DNA from: Streptomyces morookaense
Lineage (GTDB): Bacteria > Actinomycetota > Actinomycetes > Streptomycetales > Streptomycetaceae
Assembly: GCF_013030945.1 (NCBI RefSeq)
Contig: NZ_JABBXF010000069.1
Span: forward strand, 1 to 54,901
Direction: 5' to 3'
DNA length: 54,901 nucleotides
Shown: piece after piece, positions 47,360-54,901 of the stretch
Position numbering within the stretch: position 1 is the stretch's first letter
Layout: each line of letters begins with the position of its first letter
Made by a program: the position numbers and the translations under genes
Notes under the pieces: model-generated
Seen by the model: the letters and a program-made list of their open reading frames with translations, nothing else
Database searches by the model: none
Told to the model about the DNA's origin: nothing

Positions 47360-48492
47360 GGGGCAACCTCGAGTGTGGGCAGGTAGGTCGACGCCCAGGC
47401 CGACAGGTAGGAGTCCAGGTAGGGCTGGAGCGGTGCGTCGACGACCACGCCGCGGAAGTCGATCTGTTCGGCGGTGCGGGACATCACCACGTAGTCGTGG
47501 AATCCGTCGCCCTCCGGGCGCATGGCCGGGTAGAGGGCGCTGGGGATGAAGCCCTGGTGCAGGAACGCGGAGATCGCGCGGTGGTGGTCGAGCGGCACGA
47601 GTGCCTCGACGTAGCCGGCGCCGGCGCGGGTGAGGGTCTGTGTGAGCGGCTCCAGCCAGGCGGCCGCGGCGGCCGGTTCGGGGTGGGCTGCCACGAGGGC
47701 GCAGTACCGTCCGGTGCGGTTGAGGTAGGCGTAGACCTCGAAGCCGCCGTCGTCGGGCATCAGCAGCACGTTGGGCGTGTGCAGCGGGTAGAACCACTGG
47801 GCGCTGTCGGGGAAGCGCTCGCGGAAGCGGCGGCGTACGAAGGCGGGCGCCTCGATCATCTCCAGCCGCGCCGCCGCGGGCCGGGGCGGCGCGGGGACGG
47901 GGGCGGTGGCCCGGGTGTCCGCGTAGCTGACGCCCAGGCTGCGCTCGACGTTGCGCAGCAGCGGGGTGAGCGGGGCGGGCACTTCGGGGACGGGGATGCG
48001 CCGGTCCAGCACACCCTGCGAGTAACGCGCGTAGAGTGCCAGGCTTTCGCGGGAGTCGAGGTCCACGGCGTTGGGCAGGATGCCCATGGGCCGGAAGCCG
48101 TTGCGCGTGACGACGCGCTGGGGTCCCGCGATGACGGTGCGGACGGTGGCGTACACCGAGTCCAGCCGGCCCTGGTCGAGCATCTGCGCGCAGAGCGCCT
48201 CGGTGAGTGCGCCGGCGAGGCCGCCCGCCCGGTGGTCGGGGTGCACGGCGAGCCCTTCGAGGCGGCCGATGCGGCTGCCGGGCTCGCTGTGGATGGCGGC
48301 GGAGCCGACGAGGGCGCCGGTCACCGTGCAGCGGGCGACGAGCCAGAGGGTGTGCGGGTCCCCGATGAGCCGGGTCATCTCGGCGGGGTCGGTGCCCAGT
48401 GCCGTGGGGTAGTGGGGCCCGTAGACGGCGTAGTAGAGCTGGCGCAGGTCGGCGATGTCGGCGCAGCCCGCGCGGCTGATCGCGGCGGTCAT
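47356..48492 (-). CDS. GNAT acetyltransferase, two GNAT-like halves
   Basis: 378 aa. Residues about 5-150 form a GNAT domain (ADIADLRQLYYAVYG, RIGRLEGLAVHPDHRAGGLA with the acetyl-CoA loop, TVIAGPQRVVTRNGFRPMG). Residues about 215-345 look like a second, more divergent half (CALVAAHPEPAAAAAWLEPL, VEALVPLDHHRAISAFLHQG, FIPSALYPAMRPEGDGFHDY). Third gene of the coupled operon, joined by ATGA to the exporter and GTGA to LuxE. Probably acylates an amine or hydroxyl of the pathway product. Confidence 0.85.
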   Translation of the reverse strand: MTAAISRAGCADIADLRQLYYAVYGPHYPTALGTDPAEMTRLIGDPHTLWLVARCTVTGALVGSAAIHSEPGSRIGRLEGLAVHPDHRAGGLAGALTEALCAQMLDQGRLDSVYATVRTVIAGPQRVVTRNGFRPMGILPNAVDLDSRESLALYARYSQGVLDRRIPVPEVPAPLTPLLRNVERSLGVSYADTRATAPVPAPPRPAAARLEMIEAPAFVRRRFRERFPDSAQWFYPLHTPNVLLMPDDGGFEVYAYLNRTGRYCALVAAHPEPAAAAAWLEPLTQTLTRAGAGYVEALVPLDHHRAISAFLHQGFIPSALYPAMRPEGDGFHDYVVMSRTAEQIDFRGVVVDAPLQPYLDSYLSAWASTYLPTLEVAP

Positions 48493-49790
48493 CGCCCGCC
48501 TCCCCCGGTGCCGGCGAGCGCCGGGGCGGTGTCCTCCGTGGACTCCGCGGGCTCGTCGGACGCGGCCGGGGCGGGGTCGCCGAGCAGGGCCAGCATGCAG
48601 GCGACGGGCAGGATGCCGGCCGCCTGGACCAGGCACAGGGTGCGTGCCGAGAGCGCGTCGCCGAGGAGTCCGAAGAGCAGGGAGGCGACGGGGAAGGTCG
48701 CGCCGAGCACGGCCTGCATGACGGCGAAGAAGCCCGGCTTGTCCGCGGCGGGCACGAGCCGCTGGAACAGGGCCACGAAGCGCACCCCGATGACTCCCAC
48801 GCACCAGCCGGCCACCACCAGGCCGCCCGCGAAGGCGAGTTGCGAGGCGACGAGACCGGGCAGGGCGAGCGCGGCGGCCATCAGCCCGAGGCAGGAGGCG
48901 CCGACGACGGTGGGCCTGCCCGGCACCCGGACACCGGTGAAGGAACCGATCAGCGTGCCCGTGCCGAGCGAGGCCTCCAGCAGGGCGACGGTGCTGCCGC
49001 CGTTGTGGAGCACGGACTTGGTGTAGAGCGGGATGACGACGAAGACCGCGGTGGTGAAGAGGTTGGCCGCGGTGAAGCAGACCAGGATCTTCCGCACGTA
49101 CGGCAGGCCGGACAGGATGCTGCGCAACGTGCGCTGTCCCCCGGCCTCTTCGCCGGCCTCGCCGTCCGCCGCGAGGGGGCGGAAGCGGGCGGTGCCGACG
49201 AGCAGGGCTGCGGTCGCGTAGGCGGCGGTGCAGCCGACGGCCAGGCCCGCGATCCCGGCCCGGTCGACGATGAGGGCGCCGAGCAGCGCGCCGCCGAGGC
49301 TGGCCAGCGACTGGGTGGACAGCTCGAATCCGGTGGCGGCCTCGATGTCCTCGTCGTCGACGAGTTCGGGCACCGAGGTCGTCAGGCAGGGGTCGAAGAA
49401 CGCCTGGCAGGTGGACAGGGCCAGGGTCGCCGCGTAGGCGGCCGCGAGCGGCAGGCCGGCGGTGCCGGCCCAGACGGCCAGGGCCGCAGCGGCCGTTCCG
49501 GCTCCGGCGGCCGCGGTGCGCAGCACCGAGCGGTGCGCGCAGCGGGCGATCGCCCGGGCGACGACGGGGGCGAGGGCCACGGCGGGCAGGGTGCTGACGG
49601 CCATGAACAGGCCGGAGGCGAGGCCGCGTCCGCCGGAGACGGCATAGGCGACGAGCCACCAGGAGACGCCGACCTGGAACATGCGGACGGCGGCCTGGGT
49701 CAGGACCTGGCCCAGCCAGACGGCCCCGAAGGCGCGGTTGCGCAGCACGAGCGGCCGTCGGCGGCCCGTGCCGGTGGTCTCGGCGGTCAT
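48489..49790 (-). CDS. MFS transporter
   Basis: 433 aa with about 12 predicted helices; NRAFGAVWLGQVLTQAAVRM start, motif-A-like region after helix 2, a polar central loop (TARFRPLAADGEAGEEAGGQ), and a second half beginning LPYVRKILVCFTAANLFTT. Resembles the drug/metabolite exporters of the EntS/MFS_3 group. The long acidic, threonine-rich C-terminus is cytoplasmic. ATGA overlap on both sides couples it to the ligase and the GNAT. Probably exports the product of this operon. Confidence 0.9.
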   Translation of the reverse strand: MTAETTGTGRRRPLVLRNRAFGAVWLGQVLTQAAVRMFQVGVSWWLVAYAVSGGRGLASGLFMAVSTLPAVALAPVVARAIARCAHRSVLRTAAAGAGTAAAALAVWAGTAGLPLAAAYAATLALSTCQAFFDPCLTTSVPELVDDEDIEAATGFELSTQSLASLGGALLGALIVDRAGIAGLAVGCTAAYATAALLVGTARFRPLAADGEAGEEAGGQRTLRSILSGLPYVRKILVCFTAANLFTTAVFVVIPLYTKSVLHNGGSTVALLEASLGTGTLIGSFTGVRVPGRPTVVGASCLGLMAAALALPGLVASQLAFAGGLVVAGWCVGVIGVRFVALFQRLVPAADKPGFFAVMQAVLGATFPVASLLFGLLGDALSARTLCLVQAAGILPVACMLALLGDPAPAASDEPAESTEDTAPALAGTGGGGR

Positions 49791-51058
49791 GCGGTCGGCC
49801 TCTCGTCCACGACGCGCACGAGCTTGCCGGAGCGGGTGTTGACCACCAGGTCGCGGTGGTGGACCCACTCGACGGCCAAGGGGTGCACGAAGCCCTTGCC
49901 CACGCTGTCGGGGTACAGCGGCCGGGCGTCCTCCAGCCCGGTCATCACGGCCTTGGCGAGGACGGCCAGTTCGGCCGGGTCGTCGTCGCCGGGGGCGGTG
50001 GCGAGGCGCAGCACGAGTCCGTCGCGGCCGTCCCAGCGGCGCACGACCAGCTGCATGCCGGTGATGCGGCCGTCGGTGTCGGCCTGGCCGACGGCGTCCT
50101 GGGCGTCCTGCGAGTACAGGGAGACGGGGCCGACGCGCACGCCCTCGTCGGCGCGGCCGAGGATGCGGAAGTGGCCGGCCTCGACGTCGGTCCACTCGGC
50201 GCGGTCGCCCGCGGGGTAGCGGATGATGGGCATGAGCCGGCGGAACAGGCTGGTGACGACGACGCGTCCGGGCCGTCCGGGCTCGGTGACCGGCTCCCCG
50301 GTGGTCTCGTCGAGGATCTCGACGACGGAGTGCGGGGTGAAGGCGCGGTGCACCCGGGCGTCGGGGCCGGGGACGGGGCAGCCGAGCAGCCCGGCGTCCA
50401 CGCTGGCGTAACCGAGCGAGCGGGCCTGGGCGTTGGGGAAGGCGGCGGCCAGCAGGCGGCGCTGGTCGTCGAAGAGGGCCTCGCCGCCGAAGAGGACGAG
50501 CTCCACGGCGGGCAACTGCGTCCCGGCGGTGACGAGATGGTCGGCGAGCCGGCACAGGGTGGTCGGGGTGCCCGCCACCACCTGGGCGGTGAAGTCCTGC
50601 AGGGTGGTGACCGTCGACTCCAGCGGTGCGGCTCCGCCGATGGGCAGCCGGACGTTGGCGACCGGGGCGTGCGCGAGCGAGTCGAGGATGAACAGGAAGC
50701 TGGCGTAGAGCTCGCCGGCATAGAAGAGGTCGGCGACCCGGTGGCCGGGGCGCAGTCCGGCCTCGGTCATGCCATGGCCGAAGGCGGTGACGAACTCCTG
50801 CCATTCGTCACGGGTGTAGCAGGAGAACTTGGGTGCCCCGCTGGTGCCGCCGGTCTTGAAGACGACCGCCTCTCCCAGCGGTTCGGTGAGCACGCGGTTG
50901 TTCTCGAGGGTGTTGGCCTGCCAGAACTCTCCCTGGTCGATGACGGGGAGGTCGGTCAGGCGCTCCACGCCGGGCGGCAGGGGCGCATAGAGGGCGGCGT
51001 AGTACGGGGAATGCTGGCGGGCGAACCGTATGAGGTCCGGGAGTTGGTGGACGGGCAT
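49787..51058 (-). CDS. PaaK-like AMP-forming carboxylate ligase
   Basis: 423 aa. VVFKTGGTSGAPKFSCYTRD (about 65-84) is the phosphate loop, with LFGGEALFDDQRR, LGYASVDAGLLG, IIRYPAGDRAEW and the C-terminal SGKLVRVVDE with catalytic Lys. Belongs to the phenylacetate-CoA ligase branch of the ANL superfamily, so it forms an acyl-AMP and then a thioester. ATG 51058 is chosen because the sequence from MPVHQLPDLIRFARQHSPYY matches the PaaK N-terminus. First gene of the coupled operon and distinct from the ligase half at 43704. Substrate may be an aromatic or fatty acid. Confidence 0.88.
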   Translation of the reverse strand: MPVHQLPDLIRFARQHSPYYAALYAPLPPGVERLTDLPVIDQGEFWQANTLENNRVLTEPLGEAVVFKTGGTSGAPKFSCYTRDEWQEFVTAFGHGMTEAGLRPGHRVADLFYAGELYASFLFILDSLAHAPVANVRLPIGGAAPLESTVTTLQDFTAQVVAGTPTTLCRLADHLVTAGTQLPAVELVLFGGEALFDDQRRLLAAAFPNAQARSLGYASVDAGLLGCPVPGPDARVHRAFTPHSVVEILDETTGEPVTEPGRPGRVVVTSLFRRLMPIIRYPAGDRAEWTDVEAGHFRILGRADEGVRVGPVSLYSQDAQDAVGQADTDGRITGMQLVVRRWDGRDGLVLRLATAPGDDDPAELAVLAKAVMTGLEDARPLYPDSVGKGFVHPLAVEWVHHRDLVVNTRSGKLVRVVDERPTA

Positions 51059-51165
51059 GCCTTTGCCTAGGGGTGTGGAAAAGGGGCAGGGGCCGCGGCA
51101 TGGCGATATGGGTGGTCGCCGCCTGCGGTGTGTGTGAGGTGGCCCCCGCGCCCTCACGTTGAGCA

Positions 51166-51183
51166 GGCGTCAGAGGTGACGCC
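51166..51183. promoter_or_regulatory. Perfect inverted repeat upstream of the ligase-lux operon
   Basis: GGCGTCAGAGGTGACGCC has perfect 7-bp arms around GAGG, 108 bp upstream of the operon's first start codon, next to an A/T-richer stretch (51187-51200) that could be the promoter. NarL-type regulators bind such repeats, and one is encoded immediately upstream, but the link is inferred. Confidence 0.5.
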
Positions 51184-51300
51184 CGGTCATAATGATGAAG
51201 GATCGAAGGCAGAAAGCGCAAAGTGGCCGGTAAACGTGCGGCAAATACGGCCGGAACCCTTAGTTCTTCCTGGCATGCTGACGGGTCGGTCAGGTGTTGC

Positions 51301-51954
51301 TCAGATACCGAGCCCGGCATCGCGAGCCAGCAGTGCGGCCTGGACGCGGTTCTCGCACTCGAGCTTGGCGAGAATCCGGCTCACATACGTCTTCACCGTG
51401 GCCTCGCTCATGTGGAGGCGGCGGCCGGCGTCGGCGTTCGACAGGCCCTCGCCCAGCAGGGCCAGCACCTCGCGCTCCCGCTCGCCGAGCACCCCCACCC
51501 GGCGCCGCGCCTCCTCGCCACGGGCCTCGGCCGGGCCGGCCACCAGGGAGTCCGCCACATGCCGGGTGGCCGCGGGGGACAGATACGCATCCCCCGCGGC
51601 GGCGGCCCGCACCGCCCCGATCAGCTCGCCCGGCGCGGAGTCCTTCAGCAGGAAGCCCGCACCGCCCTGCCGCAGTGCCCGCAGCACGTTCTCCCGCTCG
51701 CCGAACGTGGTCAGCACCAGGGCGCGCGCCCCGGGAGCCGCACGGCCCAGCTCGGCGAGCGCGGTCAGCCCGTCCATGACCGGCATCCGGATGTCGAGCA
51801 GGACGACGTCGACCCGGTGCGAGCGGGCCAGCTCCACGGCCGCCCGCCCGTCGGCGGCCTCCGCCACGACCTCGATGTCGTCGGCCGAGGTGAGAATCAT
51901 CCGGATGCCCGCCCGGATGAGAGGCTCGTCGTCGGCAATGAGGACGCGGATCAC
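51301..51954 (-). CDS. NarL/LuxR-family response regulator
   Basis: 217 aa. Receiver domain VLIADDEPLIRAGI with phospho-acceptor Asp54 in VLLDIRMPVMDG, and C-terminal LuxR-type HTH (LGEREREVLALLGEGLSNAD then TVKTYVSRILAKL). The GTG at 51954 has GGGAGA ahead of it; a TTG at 51981 directly after the kinase stop is less likely. Paired with the kinase upstream. It sits between the kinase and the ligase-lux operon, all on the same strand, and may control it. Confidence 0.92.
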   Translation of the reverse strand: MIRVLIADDEPLIRAGIRMILTSADDIEVVAEAADGRAAVELARSHRVDVVLLDIRMPVMDGLTALAELGRAAPGARALVLTTFGERENVLRALRQGGAGFLLKDSAPGELIGAVRAAAAGDAYLSPAATRHVADSLVAGPAEARGEEARRRVGVLGEREREVLALLGEGLSNADAGRRLHMSEATVKTYVSRILAKLECENRVQAALLARDAGLGI

Positions 51955-51981
51955 CTGGTCTCCCGCTAAGAGAATCTTCAA

Positions 51982-53667
51982 CTAATTCTGGACGTCGAAC
52001 TCGCGCTTCTCGATCAGTTTCCCGTCCTTGAAGCAAAAGCGGAAAACCGTGTCCGTGGATCCCTTCGAACCCTCCGACGACACCAGGGACAGACAGCTCG
52101 CACCGGCCGGCTTCGCAGGGCCCTTGTCCTTGAGATCGGCGGTGAGGAAGGACTTCCCCGACGGCAGCCTGTCCCGCACCTGCTGCTCGGGCTCGCCCAC
52201 CTTCACCGAGTCGTAGACGCTGCGGTCGAGCAGCCCCTTGTTCGTCTCGTCCACCGTCTTCCCCAGCGCCAGGAAGGCCAGCGCCGCCAGCCCCAGCAGG
52301 ATCAGCAGGGCGATTCCGCAGCCGACGAGGCAGCCGTTGCTCTTCCGCGTACTCATGATGTCCTTGAACTCCTCGCGGGGATCCAGTCGGTCGATGACCG
52401 GACCACCTTCGCCGGGAGTCCCCCACGTCGGCTGCTCCCGAAGGTCGTCCTCCGCATCGACGAAGGTCGCCCGCGCCTCCCCCGAGCCGTAGGGCAGCAG
52501 CCCCGCCAGCCGGAACCCGCCCCCGACCGGCCCCGCGAAGATGATGCCGCCGACCAGCCGGGCCCGCTCCCGCAGCCCCGTCAACCCCTGCCCGCCGCTG
52601 ACCGCCTCCTCGGACCGGACCGGCACGTCCGGCCCGGCGGGGCCGTTGGCCACCTCGACGACCAGTGAATCCGGCTCGAAGCGCACGGCGACGGCGATGG
52701 GGGCACCCGGGGCGTGCTTGTACGCATTGGTGAGCCCCTCCTGCACGATGCGGTAGGCCGCGTGGTCCACGGCCGGGGCCAGCGGCCGCGCCTCCCCCGC
52801 GCGCTCCAGCGTCACCCGCATCCCGGCCGCGGCCGCCGAATCGACCAGCCCGCCGATGCCCGCCACCACCCGGGCCGGCGGCTCCGCCCCGGACTCCTCG
52901 CCGAGCGTGCCGTCCTTGAGGATGCCCACCACTTCGCGCAGCTCGTGCATCGCGGCGACCGAGGCCTGGCGCAGCACCGCCACCGCCTCGCGCTGACGGT
53001 CCGTCAACTCGCGGTCCACCTCCAGAGCGCCCGTCTGCACGGCGATCAGGGCCAGTTGATGGCCGAGGCTGTCGTGCATGTCCTGGGCGATGCGCTGCCG
53101 CTCGCGCATCCGCGCCTGCCCGGCGACCATCCGGCGCTCGCGCAGCAGCTGGGCGTTGCGCTCCTGCAGCGTCTGCAGCAGGGTGCGCCGCTGCGTCCAG
53201 TAGCGGCTGGCCAGGCCCGGGACCACGGCGAAGACCAGGAAGAAGAGGGCGCCCAGCACGAGCCACAGGGGCGCTGTCCGGTCCTGGCTCCACAAGGACA
53301 GCCATACGAACAGCACGAGGGAGGCGCTGAAGACGCCCAGCGCCTTCAGCACACCGTCGATCCTGCGCCCGGCGGACCAGCCGGCCAGCGGCAGAAGCAG
53401 CCCCGCGGCATCCGTGCCGCCCGACAGGGCGGACACGGCGACGAGCGTGGTCATGGGCAGGGCGCGCCGCACCAGGGAGAGCACCGCCACGGCCAGGGCG
53501 GCCCCCGCGGACCGCAACAGGCCGTGCCCGCCCGCCAGTTCGCCCCAGCCCCCGATCAGGGCGAGCCCGAAGGCCAGCAGGCACTCCCACACAAGCCGCC
53601 TGCGGGGCCAGTCCGCCGGATCGGTCACCCGCCCCCACAGGTCACGGGCCCACGATGTCGCATCCAC
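51982..53667 (-). CDS. Sensor histidine kinase with extra C-terminal membrane and BamE-like region
   Basis: 561 aa. Four or five N-terminal membrane helices (about 28-150), DHp/HisKA_3 domain with His198 in QDMHDSLGHQLALIAVQTG, ATPase domain about 290-400 (VQEGLTNAYKHAP, GGQGLTGLRERA). Unusually, a further transmembrane helix (about 446-470) and a 90-residue domain follow: VGEPEQQVRDRLPSG and FRFCFKDGKLIEKREF resemble SmpA/BamE-type modules. An internal ATG at 52356 with AAGGA upstream could start the tail as its own protein. Partner of the response regulator downstream. Confidence 0.88.
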   Translation of the reverse strand: MDATSWARDLWGRVTDPADWPRRRLVWECLLAFGLALIGGWGELAGGHGLLRSAGAALAVAVLSLVRRALPMTTLVAVSALSGGTDAAGLLLPLAGWSAGRRIDGVLKALGVFSASLVLFVWLSLWSQDRTAPLWLVLGALFFLVFAVVPGLASRYWTQRRTLLQTLQERNAQLLRERRMVAGQARMRERQRIAQDMHDSLGHQLALIAVQTGALEVDRELTDRQREAVAVLRQASVAAMHELREVVGILKDGTLGEESGAEPPARVVAGIGGLVDSAAAAGMRVTLERAGEARPLAPAVDHAAYRIVQEGLTNAYKHAPGAPIAVAVRFEPDSLVVEVANGPAGPDVPVRSEEAVSGGQGLTGLRERARLVGGIIFAGPVGGGFRLAGLLPYGSGEARATFVDAEDDLREQPTWGTPGEGGPVIDRLDPREEFKDIMSTRKSNGCLVGCGIALLILLGLAALAFLALGKTVDETNKGLLDRSVYDSVKVGEPEQQVRDRLPSGKSFLTADLKDKGPAKPAGASCLSLVSSEGSKGSTDTVFRFCFKDGKLIEKREFDVQN

Positions 53668-53768
53668 CCCCGCACCATAGGCAGCCGGGCCCGCCCGTGG
53701 CGTTCACCGAAAGTCGCGTCCTGGATCGACGGAAGTCGCGGAACAGCCGGCCCGCCGCTGCACCGCGC

Positions 53769-54215
53769 TCAGGACGGGCGCGGTGCGGCGGCCGCCGGGG
53801 GCTGCTCGGCGCAGCAGTGGCGGCACCTGGCCGCGGCCGCGGGCAGGTCCTCGGACAGGCAGGCCGGGCACGTCTTGAGCGGGCCCGGATCCCGGAAGAC
53901 GACGACACCGCGGCGGGCCTGCACATGCTTGTAGGGCATGACGATGCAGAAGTAGACGACGGCCATGAAGATGAGGAAGTAGATCAGGGCCGAGATGAAC
54001 GACCCCAGGTCGAGGTACGTCGCCTTGTTCCCACGGTGCCCGAGCTGCCAGCCCAGCCCCAGCGAACGGCCGCCCTGCAGGCTCGCGATGATCGGGTTGA
54101 TCACGAAGTCGGTGAACGCCTTGATCAGGGTGCTGAGAGCCAGCGCAATGATCAGTCCCACGGCGACGGTGACGATGTCACCGCGCATCACGAAGTTCTT
54201 GAATCCCTTGAGCAT
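53769..54215 (-). CDS. mscL: Large-conductance mechanosensitive channel MscL with cysteine-rich tail
   Basis: 148 aa. MLKGFKNFVMRGDIVTVAVG and TM1 (IALALSTLIKAFTDFVINPI), TM2 (SALIYFLIFMAVVYFCIVMPY) are typical. The C-terminus carries CPAC and CRHC pairs in a zinc-ribbon arrangement (about residues 115-133), absent from E. coli MscL. Osmotic safety valve in the membrane. Confidence 0.93.
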   Translation of the reverse strand: MLKGFKNFVMRGDIVTVAVGLIIALALSTLIKAFTDFVINPIIASLQGGRSLGLGWQLGHRGNKATYLDLGSFISALIYFLIFMAVVYFCIVMPYKHVQARRGVVVFRDPGPLKTCPACLSEDLPAAAARCRHCCAEQPPAAAAPRPS

Positions 54216-54361
54216 GATCGTGCTCCTGGCGTCCGTTGCGGATCTCTGGGGCCAGGAGGCACGCTACCGCCGCCCACCGCCGCCCGCACCCGGGGCACGG
54301 CACGAGCGGGACCTGCGCGGACGGGCCTCACGGCCGCCCGCGGTGCGCCGGACGTCCCGGC

Positions 54362-54631
54362 TCACATCGTCGGGTGGGCCTGCACGTGGGTGACCTCCTC
54401 GATGTCGTGGCCGGCCTTCTGCATGAGCTCGCGGGAGAGCGCGTTCAGGGCCCGCGCCGCGGCGACCTCCTCGCCGACCCGCAACTGCTCCGGGTCGTCC
54501 GGATGCCGTGTGGCGTGGCCGCGCGCCCGCATCTCGGTCCCGTCGGGGAGCCTGAGCATGCACGCCGCGCGCGTCTTCTTGTCGACCTCTTCGAATTCCA
54601 GATCGACGTGCCATCCAACGATCGTCTGCAT
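54362..54631 (-). CDS. DUF1876 domain protein
   Basis: 89 aa from ATG 54631 (GAGGTGG upstream). WHVDLEFEEVDKKTRAACML, HATRHPDDPEQLRVGEEVAA and ALNALSRELMQKAGHDIEEV match the small DUF1876 alpha/beta family common in actinobacteria. Function unknown. Lies 146 bp upstream of mscL on the same strand. Confidence 0.85.
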   Translation of the reverse strand: MQTIVGWHVDLEFEEVDKKTRAACMLRLPDGTEMRARGHATRHPDDPEQLRVGEEVAAARALNALSRELMQKAGHDIEEVTHVQAHPTM

Positions 54632-54689
54632 GGCGTCCACCTCCTGCGTGACAGTTCCAGCGTGCATCAGGCGCGCCGAATGCGACACC

Positions 54690-54711
54690 GGGGCCTCGCC
54701 GGCGAGGCCCC
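54690..54711. terminator. Perfect 22-bp palindrome
   Basis: GGGGCCTCGCC (54690-54700) is followed immediately by its reverse complement (54701-54711). Likely a terminator for a gene beyond the right edge or the boundary of the repeat that follows. Confidence 0.65.
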
Positions 54712-54714
54712 GTC

Positions 54715-54848
54715 AGGGGCGCGGTGAACTGCGCGGTCGGCCACGACGGGCCAGCAGACGGCGTTCCCGGGGCTTCGCCCCGGACTTTGGGCGTGCTGCT
54801 TCGGCTGCGGGCCGGTGGGGTGCTGGTCGCGCAGTTCCCCGCGCCCCT
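54715..54848. repeat. Inverted Streptomyces-type intergenic repeat
   Basis: About 21 bp at 54715-54735 (AGGGGCGCGGTGAACTGCGCG) recur in inverted orientation at 54828-54848 with one mismatch, about 90 bp apart. The GCTGGTCGCGC part also appears after kdpD at 43101. No gene is supported between here and the window end. Confidence 0.6.
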
Positions 54849-54901
54849 ACGGGGCACCCCACTGCGGGGGCGGCGCCGCCGCGCGGCGTTCCCCGCGCCC
54901 C

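Noticed and set aside
43704..51058. A bioluminescence (lux) operon
   Set aside because: No luxA, luxB or luxD-like gene is present; ligases, an MFS exporter and a GNAT replace them.

Overview
The window is high-GC actinobacterial DNA, most likely from a Streptomyces chromosome. The evidence is extreme third-position GC bias, many GTG starts, long spurious antisense frames, and Streptomyces-type families (DUF6328, the small 'hydrophobic protein', DUF1876, TerD, BldC-sized MerR proteins, XRE-cupin regulators, P450/ferredoxin pairs). Nothing seen is a transposase, integrase, tRNA, rRNA or CRISPR array. All calls come from reading translated sequence by eye; no database search was run.

Region 1 (1-6.4 kb) is accessory. 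It opens with a secreted CdtB-type nuclease fused to ricin-type lectin repeats, in effect a one-chain version of a cytolethal distending toxin. A patch of decayed gene pieces follows (methyltransferase, thiamine-diphosphate enzyme, NRPS adenylation domain). Next come two closely related TetR repressors. Each is divergent from a target (a small secreted protein; an NAD-dependent epimerase/dehydratase-like SDR) and each has a similar operator-like repeat next to its own start.

Region 2 (6.5-21.4 kb) is metabolic. It holds a stand-alone fully reducing type I PKS (KS-AT-DH-ER-KR-ACP) ending in a prolyl-oligopeptidase-like hydrolase domain, a divergent FAD monooxygenase, a DUF1684 protein, an XRE-cupin regulator divergent from a CxxC thioredoxin-reductase-like flavoprotein, a broken dehydrogenase relic, and a ferredoxin / ferredoxin reductase / cytochrome P450 operon.

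Region 3 (21.8-43.7 kb) is largely housekeeping and stress related. It contains RNase J, two cold-shock proteins, a MerR-type regulator, a GNAT, a molybdenum hydroxylase pair (isoquinoline 1-oxidoreductase type), a Kup potassium transporter, 6-phosphogluconate dehydrogenase, a run of small stress proteins (DUF6328, PfpI, TerD, OsmC), a Na+/H+ antiporter, a KdpD-type sensor kinase without KdpE, and another GNAT.

Region 4 (43.7-51.1 kb, minus strand) is the most striking part. It is a five-gene operon in which every junction is a 4-nt ATGA or GTGA overlap: PaaK-like AMP ligase, MFS exporter, double-GNAT protein, LuxE acyl-protein synthetase, and a LuxC acyl-CoA reductase fused to a second PaaK-like ligase. 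No luciferase genes are present, so it looks like an acid-to-aldehyde pathway with export rather than bioluminescence. A perfect inverted repeat lies in its promoter region. A histidine kinase / response regulator pair sits directly upstream; the kinase has an extra C-terminal membrane segment and a BamE-like domain.

Region 5 (53.7-54.9 kb) has MscL with a zinc-ribbon-like tail, a DUF1876 protein, and palindromic intergenic repeats running to the window edge.
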